Position numbers and translations under genes: made by a program. Under the pieces are notes generated by a model. It was not told the origin of the DNA. It searched no databases and worked only from the letters and a program-made list of their open reading frames with translations. From the NCBI RefSeq assembly GCF_041435355.1, contig NZ_CP108442.1:7376501-7440500 (forward strand): DNA of 64,000 bases, written 5' to 3'. The stretch comes from Streptomyces sp. NBC_01276. Lineage in GTDB: Bacteria; Actinomycetota; Actinomycetes; Streptomycetales; Streptomycetaceae. Positions 17,427 through 25,132 of this stretch are shown piece after piece; positions within the stretch are counted from its first letter, which is position 1, and each line of letters begins with the position of its first letter.

Positions 17427-17757
17427 GTCTTCGCACGGCTGTTCCCGGAATCCCGTTCGGCCCGGGAGCGCGCCTTCACCGCGTCGGCGAACCGGGGCGG
17501 CCCGCGTTGCCGCCCCATCGGTATCGGATCGGGAAACGCACGATCACGGTGCCGGACCTGACGGGCGCTGCGTCAGGCGCACGCAGAATGCGGATGAGGG
17601 CAGCACCAGACTCTCGCCGTCTCATCGAATCAGCGGCAGGTACGGCCATTGAAGTGGATCTGCGGCTGCCGCCGGAGCGGGGTCGCATGCCTGGGTATGC
17701 ATGTGCACATCGGCTTCAGTGCCACTGAAGAATGACCCATCGTAGGAGCGGACTGCC
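17427..17757. promoter_or_regulatory. Gene-free stretch with palindromes upstream of the first orphan gene
   Basis: No convincing gene was found here. Two sites stand out close to the ATG at 17758: ATGTGCACAT (17701-17710, perfect palindrome) and CTTCAGTG-C-CACTGAAG (17714-17730, perfect 8-bp arms). CATCGGCTTCAG (17708-17719) recurs exactly at 19445-19456 upstream of the second orphan gene, so it is a candidate shared regulatory site. Confidence 0.45.
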
Positions 17758-19419
17758 ATGCCCGACCACGCGCAGCTGCGGCGGGCGACCGCCTGGATGA
17801 GTGCGACTGCCGTCGAGGAGGGCGACGCCGCCCGCGTCTCAGCTGCCTTGCGCGACCCTTCCGGTCACTTCCCGTTGGAGCCTGACGTCTCCGATGGCGG
17901 CTGCGGACCGGGTTCCACTGCGCTGGAGCCGGGAGGGCTGTACCGCAGGATCAGCGGCCGTGACGATCGGGCTCGGCCCGTCAGTGATGAGGAACTGGCG
18001 GCATTGGGTGACCCGATGGCGGTCACGTTCTTCCGCACGGGCAGGTTCCCGACCACCGTGCAGGAACTGCTGTCCGAACTCCCCACCGCGGCAGCCGCCT
18101 CACGCAAGGTGTACCTGGTCAGCGAGGCCGGGCACATCTCACCGGTTGCCATCGGCGAGCGCGACATGCGGTTCGCGATCACCACCGCCGTGGACGGCAA
18201 TCAGGTGGACCTTCTGGTCAGCACCCAGGCCGGCGGCGACCCCGAGAACGGATTTCTTCAGGTCGCGGCGTGGGATTCTGTAGCGAGGGTCTTCAATTTC
18301 TATGCCCGTTTCGAATCGAGCTGGGTGTGGGCGGGCAACTCCTGGCACTCCCTGGAGCCGGACTCGCGGGGCAAGGGCTGCTTCGACAGCCACATCAACG
18401 GCTGCGCCGTGATGAAGGAATTGAGGATCCCCTGGATCAACTGGCAGTCAGAACGGGCCACGATCCGGCTCGCCGATGATGACCCGCTCCGCCATGACCA
18501 GCTGTTCCAGCAGGTCATCGGAGCCGAGCGGCTGGAACTGACGGTCAGGTTTCTCGTCACCCGGTGGACGGCTGCCCGCCTCGCCGAGGTGACCGCGAAC
18601 GGCGTTGTGGACCACCCCGACCGGTTGCTGCGCCACCTGTTCACCGGCACAACGGTCAACCTCACCAGTACAGACCGGCAGAGCAGCACCATCACGGCGG
18701 ACAGCGGAGAGCTGACGCTGCCCATGGGGTTCTGGCTGAACCAGGACGTCCTGTTCGACGACCTGCGACTGTTCGTGCAGGCCGCTCCGCCCAGGGCACA
18801 GGCCGACGCGTACCTGGCCGGCCTGACGCGGTTCGGTTTCCGGCTGGAGGAGAAGTTCAGCGGCTTCTCCCAGCCAGGTGACACGTTTTTCGCCTTCGTC
18901 GTCCCCGAGGCTGCCCACGAGGACAACGAGGTGGTCCGCCAGATGGTCCGCACGGGGCTCATCTCGGCCAGGTTCGCCGCCTGCGTGCTGATGGTGGACT
19001 TTCCGAACCCGGTCTTCAGCCCTGCCCGCAGTCTCCTCATGCGGTACGTGCCGACCACTGCGACCAAGGCCGTGGAGTTGTGTGACAAGGTCGCCCAGGC
19101 TATCTTGGACGCCGCGCGAACGCGGAACCTGCCCGCCGACAGTCCCGAAGCCCGCTTCGCCGCGCACTGGCAGGTGCCTGAAGACGCCTGGCGATCAGTG
19201 TTCGGACAGCGCGTGGACGCCTATCTGCGCAAGGTCGCCCAACAGGTCCAGACCGCATCCGGATTCGACGACTACGTCCGGTTGGCCGAGTCGCGGCGTC
19301 GGCAATTTCGCCTCATGAAACTGAATGAGTTCGAGCTCACCCTGCCGGTCACCAGCATTCCCCCCGGTGCGCCGCTGCTGGCGATGCGCGAGGACGCCAC
19401 CGTTGCGGAGCTGACCTGA
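17758..19419 (+). CDS. Large orphan protein of unknown function (553 aa)
   Basis: The start ATG has AGGAG 9 bp upstream. No signal peptide or membrane segment is visible. The N-terminal half looks mixed alpha/beta with many aromatic residues (FNFYARFESSWVWAGNSWHS near 180-200, two nearby Cys). The middle has TRWTAARLAEVTANGVVDHP. The C-terminal 130 residues are helical and rich in Arg/Glu (DYVRLAESRRRQFRLMKLNE). I do not recognise any family or catalytic motif. It is followed by a second orphan gene in the same direction after 101 bp, and both share an upstream 12-mer, suggesting joint function. Third-position GC is slightly lower than in core genes, consistent with acquisition. Confidence 0.7.
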   Translation: MPDHAQLRRATAWMSATAVEEGDAARVSAALRDPSGHFPLEPDVSDGGCGPGSTALEPGGLYRRISGRDDRARPVSDEELAALGDPMAVTFFRTGRFPTTVQELLSELPTAAAASRKVYLVSEAGHISPVAIGERDMRFAITTAVDGNQVDLLVSTQAGGDPENGFLQVAAWDSVARVFNFYARFESSWVWAGNSWHSLEPDSRGKGCFDSHINGCAVMKELRIPWINWQSERATIRLADDDPLRHDQLFQQVIGAERLELTVRFLVTRWTAARLAEVTANGVVDHPDRLLRHLFTGTTVNLTSTDRQSSTITADSGELTLPMGFWLNQDVLFDDLRLFVQAAPPRAQADAYLAGLTRFGFRLEEKFSGFSQPGDTFFAFVVPEAAHEDNEVVRQMVRTGLISARFAACVLMVDFPNPVFSPARSLLMRYVPTTATKAVELCDKVAQAILDAARTRNLPADSPEARFAAHWQVPEDAWRSVFGQRVDAYLRKVAQQVQTASGFDDYVRLAESRRRQFRLMKLNEFELTLPVTSIPPGAPLLAMREDATVAELT

Positions 19420-19444
19420 GGCCGCCCCTGATCAGCCGGCACGG

Positions 19445-19456
19445 CATCGGCTTCAG
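19445..19456 (+). promoter_or_regulatory. Second copy of the 12-mer shared by the orphan gene pair
   Basis: CATCGGCTTCAG here repeats the copy at 17708-17719 exactly, on the same strand and in the same relative place, 64 bp before the ATG at 19521 (38 bp in the first case). It is flanked by further partial matches (CAGCGGCACC against CAGTGCCACT). Confidence 0.4.
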
Positions 19457-19520
19457 CGGCACCAGCGACCGCTGCTTTCTTTCCACCCCTCCGTCTTCAC
19501 GAGTAAGGAGAACGAGCGCC

Positions 19521-20669
19521 ATGGCCACAGTGGATGCTTACGGGCCTCCCGGCAACCTCGACGATCTGGACGACTTCGGCCGCAAGGCCTGGAACGTGTT
19601 CATCTCCGACACGGTCGACGAGGCCATTCAGGGCCCCGATCCCCGTCAGGTCCTGAACGACAGTCCGAGACCGCAGTTCTACAACCTGACCAGCACGGAC
19701 ACGGCCTCGGACGTCCAGCGCGCCTCCATCACATGGACCGCCTTCCCCCGCATTATCAAGATCACCTCCGTGGGTGACCTCCAGCGATGGCAGCGCGCCG
19801 ACGCCAGCCGCGACGTCCAGGACGAGTACTGCGAGTGGAGCGTCACCCGGGATGGCTCGGGAAAGATCACCCGGGTGGTGTTCACCTGTGAAGGCCCCGA
19901 GTACTGGGAGATCCTGGCGCAGACGAACCCGGACAAGGTGGTCGACCTCTACCGTAGCTTCATCAGTCCGGACGTGCGCAAGGAGGATCTGTTCTCCCCC
20001 AGCGGCAGGTACCAGCCGCGCAACAAGTGGAACGACTCCACGAGCCACGGCGCCATGCACCTGATTCAGCCGAACAACACCCTGGGCGCAGAGATCGAGT
20101 TGGCCGCGGCAGCCACCATCCGGCGCGTCGTCAACGGCCAGGAGCTGAGCACTGAGCAGGAACTCGTCAACTGCAGCAAGTACGGTGCCGCAGAGCGCAA
20201 CAGTGATCCCCACATCGGCGCAGGAGTTAACGCCCTGGCCCGCCAGAAGGCCGACATCAGCCTCGCCGACCCCGTGGGCCTGTACTTCGACGGCCTGTCG
20301 ACGGACGGCTGGGAGACCCCGGACGGCTCCGATCCCCAGAGCTACTGGACCTATGTGAGAGGCGACTCGGAACACCGTGTCCGTGCCGTCTACGAAGTGC
20401 CCCAGGACAAGGGTTTCGATGTCGGGGACATCACCATCGGCGGGAGGCCCATCGAGTTCGGAGCCCAGATCGCGGACTTCATCACCATCAGGCTCACGGG
20501 CGTCGCCTGCCGGTTCCACGACTCCACCGCCCAGCCGCAGACCGCCTGCAAGGAGTTCCCCGCGGTTGACGTGCGGCACGAGGGGTTCGGCGCGTCCGCC
20601 TTCTCCGCCTCCGGCCGCTTCCTGGATCCCCGTCCCACCCTCTCTCACCGATCCTCCCGCGCCACCTGA
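19521..20669 (+). CDS. Orphan protein of unknown function (382 aa), partner of upstream gene
   Basis: A strong TAAGGAG site precedes the ATG. The protein is soluble-looking and acidic, with motifs that appear conserved-type: SVTRDGSGKITRVVFTCEGPEYWEIL near 112-137, SGRYQPRNKWNDSTSHGAMHL near 165-185, NTLGAEIELAAAATI, and NSDPHIGAGVNALARQKADI with VGLYFDG near 230-260. I do not know a named family for it. The dense Asp/Asn/His/Tyr conservation suggests an enzyme, perhaps metal-dependent, but no standard catalytic signature is visible. The C-terminal 40 residues after ACKEF look disordered. It follows the 553-aa orphan gene on the same strand. Confidence 0.7.
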   Translation: MATVDAYGPPGNLDDLDDFGRKAWNVFISDTVDEAIQGPDPRQVLNDSPRPQFYNLTSTDTASDVQRASITWTAFPRIIKITSVGDLQRWQRADASRDVQDEYCEWSVTRDGSGKITRVVFTCEGPEYWEILAQTNPDKVVDLYRSFISPDVRKEDLFSPSGRYQPRNKWNDSTSHGAMHLIQPNNTLGAEIELAAAATIRRVVNGQELSTEQELVNCSKYGAAERNSDPHIGAGVNALARQKADISLADPVGLYFDGLSTDGWETPDGSDPQSYWTYVRGDSEHRVRAVYEVPQDKGFDVGDITIGGRPIEFGAQIADFITIRLTGVACRFHDSTAQPQTACKEFPAVDVRHEGFGASAFSASGRFLDPRPTLSHRSSRAT

Positions 20670-20778
20670 CCCGTTCCGTCATGGAGCGGTCGGCGGCCGG
20701 CTGGACAGCCGGTCAGGAAGCCGGAGCCCCTGGAGGCCACTGCTACGGCCCATGTCGCCAAGGATGGACGTTCCGATG

Positions 20779-21700
20779 TCACCTGGCAGCACGCACTTCC
20801 CGGGCCTGGGTGCCGATGCGGTGTCCGAGCTCCCGATAGGCGTCGAACTGGGCATGGTCGAACCACTGGTCGAAGGTGGGCTGGCGGGGGAAGGCCTTCT
20901 CCCTGAGGGCGTAACTGAGCAGCTCGTACGGCATGTCGGGAGTCGGAGTGGCCTTCACGCAGATGATCGTCCCCTTCGTGTCGGCCGGTGTGCCGGGCGA
21001 GAACTCGACCGGCTCGGGGTACTCGATCGTGCCGCGCACCACGCTGGTGGCGGAGAGCCTGGCGTTCAGCGCCGCCATCGGTGTCTCGGGCGGGAGCGGT
21101 GGGGCGCTGCCGGGTACCAGGTCCAGCAGGTTCTGCCCCTCGTCCTTGAAGGTGATCTTCACTCCGAGGTCTTCGTAGGCGAGCGTGACCGCCTGCGCGA
21201 GGGTGGTGGCCAGCGGCGGCGTGTCCCCTGGGGAATCGATGACGTAGATCGTCCGGCAGCGGAGCCGGAGCGTTTCGACCAGACCGAGATTGTGGAAGTG
21301 CCCGCCGTCCGTGCACAGCAGCAAGGGAGTGGTATCCGAGTACCAGCCCACGAGTTCCTGGAGTTGGTACCGCAGCCGCCGTACCCGTGGTAGCCGCGGC
21401 GTGATCCGGCAGGGCCCGTACTTCGCCAGTTCCGCGAGGTAGAGCGGGTTGGGGACCCAGGTGCCCAGCCGCACGTTGGAAAGGGCGAGCAGCCGCTCCA
21501 TGAACATCGTCTGGGTGTCCATCGCGGAGGCGAAGGCCGCTCCTGACACGGCGACGGCCGACTGCACGGTCAGGTCGCGTCCGATCAGCGCGGGGGCCGT
21601 GTGCTGCAGGGTGTCGGTGCGGACCCAGCCCGTGTCGGGGCCACCGCAGTAGTCGGAAGCGAGGGTGAAGGGCACGGCGGGCGATTTGGGCGATGTGGAC
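20779..21700 (-). pseudogene. C-terminal fragment of a large patatin-like membrane protein
   Basis: Residues such as AVSGAAFASAM, LSNVRLGTWVPNP, LLCTDGGHFHNLGLVETLRL and FDQWFDHAQFDAY match the C-terminal third of large actinobacterial patatin-like proteins (usually above 700 residues, with membrane helices). The DGG...NLGLVE block contains the Asp of the patatin Ser-Asp dyad, but the GxSxG serine lies in the missing N-terminal part. Homology fades beyond about 21700 and the frame continues into unrelated sequence, so the gene is 5' truncated and probably inactive. It is convergent with the 382-aa orphan gene. Confidence 0.6.
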
Positions 21701-22154
21701 AGTGGTAAGGGTGATTGCTGCGGGCCGCGTCGACACACTCGCCAACCCGGCTGGAGCGGCTGACGTCGCAGCTCCCCGGGGCGAAACCGATGTGCTTGGC
21801 CGGTGATACGACCGACCACCGACCTGGCCGGCCGGCCGGCATACGTCCGTCTCGGCCACCGGTGCCTTAGACGGCGGCCCCGGGTGTTCGGCCTGACTGC
21901 GGCGGCTCGGGAGCCGGACGGTCACACCGGTTCCGGTGTTCGGACGGTGGAAGCGGTCGCCGCTCGGCAGGCGCGCCGCCCAGGGGGCCGGTGCAGCTGG
22001 TTCGCCCCGTCCTCCCCCTCGCGGTCGACTTCCAGATCCGGCGTCTGCGGAGGCTGATCGACCCCGAGCGCGAGGTCGGACGTTACGACGTGGTCGGCTA
22101 TTGAGCGAGTCATGCTTCTGAGCGCGCTTCCATCTCCCAGGGATACTGAGGGGC

Positions 22155-22628
22155 ATGGAGCTGCGTGGGGACAAGGTCGTGCTGCGACCGGTGGCCGTCG
22201 GCGATGGAGAGGTCCTTGACAGGATCGTGCGGGAGCCGGAAGTCGCGGCGTGGTGGTCGCCCCCGGACGACTTCGAGGGCATGCTCGCCGTTGTCTTCGA
22301 GGGCGAGGTCATCGGAGCGATCCAGTTCGAGGAAGAAGCCGACCCCGAGTTCCGGCACGCCGGCATCGATATCTTCCTGACAGCGCGCCATCACGGGAAG
22401 GGACTCGGCACCGACGCCGTACGCACCCTGGCTCGGTTGCTGGTGCACGAACGCGGCCATCATCGGCTGACCATTGACCCCGCCGCGGCCAACACCGCGG
22501 CGATCCGCAGCTACGGCAAGGTCGGGTTCAAGCCCGTGGGGATCATGCGCGCTTACTGGCGCGACCACCGGACGGGCACCTGGCAGGACGGACTGCTTAT
22601 GGATCTGCTTGCCGAGGAGCTGATCTGA
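22155..22628 (+). CDS. GNAT acetyltransferase, AAC(6')-like, inside mobile element 1
   Basis: The 157-residue protein begins MELRGDKVVLRPVAVGD. It has the aminoglycoside 6'-N-acetyltransferase-like layout: AWWSPPDDFEGM near residue 31, VIGAIQFEEEADPEFRHAGIDIFL, the acetyl-CoA loop HHGKGLGTDAVRTL, and NTAAIRSYGKVGFKPVGI. Actinobacterial relatives are annotated AAC(6') or general GNATs; real aminoglycoside activity cannot be judged from sequence. It starts 50 bp inside the left inverted repeat and ends 59 bp before the transposase start, so it appears to travel with the element. Confidence 0.82.
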   Translation: MELRGDKVVLRPVAVGDGEVLDRIVREPEVAAWWSPPDDFEGMLAVVFEGEVIGAIQFEEEADPEFRHAGIDIFLTARHHGKGLGTDAVRTLARLLVHERGHHRLTIDPAAANTAAIRSYGKVGFKPVGIMRAYWRDHRTGTWQDGLLMDLLAEELI

Positions 22629-22687
22629 CCGGTCGGCACCAAGTACACCAGGCGTGACGTGATGCGGGCCGCACAAGTTCTTCGGCT

Positions 22688-23664
22688 GTGCAGACGAAGT
22701 GGGCCCGTGCGGCCTTGTCCCATGCTGCCTTCACCGGCATCTCCCGTGCACGTCTCGGCGGCTTGATCGAGGAGTTGGCCCCGGCATGGCAGACGCGACG
22801 GGAGTCTGCGCTGCAGGAGCGATGCGGCGGAGACCGTCGGCGTGCCGCCGGGGCCGGACGCAAGCACGAGCTGGTCTTCACCGACCGGATGCTGGTCACA
22901 CTGATCCACCTGCGCACTCAGCTCCCGCACGCCGCACTCGCCGAGCTGTACGACGTAGGCCGTTCCACCGTCACCGAGGCCATCGGCGAGATCCGCCCGC
23001 TGCTCGCCGAGCGCGGCTTCGCCGTCCCCGACCGGCCCGGCCTGCGACTGCGGACCCTGGCCGACGTGTTCGCCTACGCGGCCGCGGAGGGGATCAAGCT
23101 GCGGATCGACGGCACCGAGACCCAGGTCCGCCGCCCGAAGGCCCATCGACCCGGCCGCTGCGCGTTCGTCTCCGGCAAGAAGAAGCAGACCACCATGAAG
23201 ACCACCACGATCAGTGATGGCCAGGGCCGCACCCTGTGGTCGGAGCCGACCGGCCCGGCCGGATGCACGATCAGACCGCGATGCGCACCGAGGGAATCGC
23301 CGAACAGCTTCGCCTGCACCCGACGGTGAAAGCCGAGGTCGACGAGGGCTACCGGGGCCTGGCCAACGAGTTCCCCGACCAGATCAGCGCCCCGCCGAAG
23401 AAGCCGAAGGACGATGCCCCACTCGGCGAGCGGTACGCCTGGCGTGAGCAGCGACGCCGCCAGTCCTCACGGCGGATCTGCGTCGAGCACGCCAACGCCG
23501 AGCACAAGCAGTGGCGCCCGCTGCAAAGATTCCTCGGGCGCCGCGAGCACTATCCGGCTACCCATCGGGCCATCGCCACCTTGGTCTCTGACCGCGCCGC
23601 CCGACGGGCCACCCGCCACAAGCCGAGCACCGAACTCGTGCTCGTCAGCATGACGGCCTGCTGA
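22688..23664 (+). pseudogene. IS5-family transposase, interrupted by one frameshift
   Basis: The first frame (GTG 22688) covers the N-terminal DDE_Tnp_4-type helix-turn-helix region (LYDVGRSTVTEAIGEIRPLL) and the first catalytic Asp in LRIDGTETQVRRP, up to GQGRTLWS. The continuation GADRPGRMHDQTAM, the second acidic region KAEVDEGYRGL and the final ERYAWREQRRRQSSRRICVE HANAEH block lie in the next frame, ending 23664. TCGGAGCC near 23243 would read through if it were TCGGGAGCC, so a single G appears missing. No slippery A-run for programmed frameshifting is present. Probably inactive unless the base is a sequencing error. Confidence 0.8.
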
Positions 23665-24023
23665 CTCACCCCACCAGCCGAATCCCCAGGTCAGCACGCC
23701 CAAACCTCAATAGCCGACAATGCCGTTACGGCGCAGGCCACATCTACGACCGTGCCCGCCGCATCGGCGAGGCCGCCGCGGTCCGCGACACCCAGGCCCG
23801 GCACATCAGCGCAGTGCTGCAGAGCTTGCACCGCACTCCCGCTCCACCGGAGACCACGCCCGCCGCCCCGGTCACACCACCGTTCCCGGCCACCGTCCCG
23901 GCCTCGCACGCCCGCTGACACCCCCTCAACCAGGTTCCAGGAGCACCCCTTCGGCTACCACCGGCCTGGGCGCGGCGTGTCGGCCCTGGTCGGGCCACCG
24001 CGTCCAGGCCGAACCCGGCGCTG

Positions 24024-24600
24024 TTAGGTTCCGGCGCAGTTGGTGAACGTCGCCCGGGTGCGGGCGCTGTAGATGCTGGCGCCCCCGTTGACGTCATACT
24101 TGAGGGGCACGGCGATGGTGTCGTCAGCGGTCCACGGGAAGCCTTGGGTGTCGAAGGTCCAGGTTCCGGTGGCCTTGGCGGCCAGTTCGGACAACGCGAC
24201 CCACCCGTACTGGCGTGGGGGCACGTCACGGTCAGCTTGTTGCCCATTTCCTGCTTGAGGTCCACCGTGGTCGCACCGTTGACCTCGGCGGTGACTTCGA
24301 GCGTGAGCTTGGCGAGACCGATGCCACTGGCAGACAGGCTTCCCCCCAGTTTGAAGCCGATGGTGTTGCTCCACCCCGTGGAGGTGTTCAGCGAGAACTC
24401 CCACGGGATCGTGGTCGAGGTGTCGTTGAACCAGATCGGTGAGACGCACATCTCCGGCAGCGTGAACGGCGGTGTCTGGCCGGTCGTGGACCACGAGCAG
24501 GTCGAGGTGTCCTTGTTGCACCGGGCGGCCGCGTAGTCCACGGCCATGTTCCACGCCCCCGCGGACCTGCCACCACCAACCTGACGACCCATCAGGGGTA
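24024..24600 (-). pseudogene. Secreted-type protein remnant with one frameshift
   Basis: Two minus-strand frames join into one product. The upstream one reads VDYAAARCNKDTSTCSWSTT ... GFKLGGSLSASGIGLAKLTL ... DLKQEMGNKLTVTCP; the downstream one continues RQYGWVALSELAAKATGTWT ... GASIYSARTRATFTNCAGT and stops at 24024. The switch is near 24220 and needs one extra base. No signal peptide precedes the first part, so the 5' end is also lost. The Cys pairs, high Ser/Thr/Asn content and alternating beta-strand pattern suggest an extracellular protein, perhaps a pore-former-like beta protein, but I do not recognise the family. Confidence 0.5.
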
Positions 24601-25132
24601 TGTTCGATAATGTCCCCTCGGGCATCTCGAAGCGGAGTCACCGCCAACCGCCCGGCGCCGCCACTCACTTGGCCGGAACTGGGGGAACGGTTCTCGTGCG
24701 GCGATCACCGAGACCGGAGGATCACCGGGCTGTCGCCCGTTGTGATCGCGGAACCCGTCGCCGAGGTAGGCCCGTCATGGCACGAACGGCACCGGGCAAG
24801 GCTGGGGTCCAGGCCGCGGAAGCGAGCTCTTGGCGCTGGTGCAAAGCACCGGCTGGTCTTCATCGACGTCCCGGTCCAGTCGGCGGCACGGACCGCGGTG
24901 ACCCTCCCGGCCGGGTCGAGCTCGTACTCCTGCCGCCCGCTGCCGGCGTCGTCGACCGCGGTGAATTGGTCACCCGGCGGAGGACGTTGAGGCGGGCTGC
25001 GGCCGTGTCCGTATCCATGGCACCCGCCGCGCTCTCCGTCGCGGCCCCACCATGCGGTGCGGGTATGCCGGCCATCGGAACAACATGGCCGAACACCCCG
25101 CGCGGCGCCACGTTTCCTGCTTGGCTGTTGCC
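24601..25132. other. Intergenic stretch with an Rhs/YD-repeat scrap
   Basis: No intact gene is visible. On the minus strand, about 24960-24860 encode GRQEYELDPAGRVTAVRAAD preceded by DQFTAVDDAGS. This is the spacing and wording of the YD-repeat units in Streptomyces Rhs proteins (polymorphic toxin shells). Only about 35 residues survive and neither flank continues. The right part holds the promoter of the CHAT gene; ATGs at 25052 and 25085 are in its frame. Confidence 0.45.

Larger units (their letters stand above)
22088..23723 (+). mobile_element. IS5-like element 1 carrying a GNAT passenger gene (1636 bp)
   Basis: The element is bounded by 7-bp direct repeats CGTTACG (22081-22087 and 23724-23730). 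It has terminal inverted repeats with a perfect 13-bp core, GTCGGCTATTGAG at 22093-22105 and its reverse complement at 23706-23718, each 5 nt inside the direct repeat. Inside are an acetyltransferase gene (22155-22628) and an IS5-family DDE transposase (22688-23664, frameshifted), both on the plus strand. Excision restores an open frame across the insertion site. The right-hand 60 bp align with the corresponding end of element 2. IS5-group elements are normally 0.8-1 kb, so the extra length is the passenger gene. Confidence 0.65.
21991..23918 (+). pseudogene. Small gene (about 94 codons) interrupted by mobile element 1
   Basis: Left of the element, the plus frame from a GTG at 21991 reads VDFQIRRLRRLIDPEREVGRY up to the direct repeat CGTTACG (22081-22087). 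Right of it, from the second CGTTACG (23724-23730), the same frame continues GAGHIYDRARRIGEAAAV and on to a stop at 23916-23918. Removing the element plus one repeat copy restores one GC3-rich open frame. I do not recognise the protein; its basic helical N-terminal half and Pro-rich tail give no function. Confidence 0.5.

Noticed and set aside
17507..17728. 73-codon plus-strand frame before the first orphan gene
   Set aside because: No ribosome site, mixed codon bias and no family; it overlaps the palindromic control sites.
22688..23664. Programmed ribosomal frameshifting in the element 1 transposase
   Set aside because: The two frames meet at TCGGAGCC with no slippery heptamer or A-run. A single missing G explains the break, and relatives of this wording read straight through.
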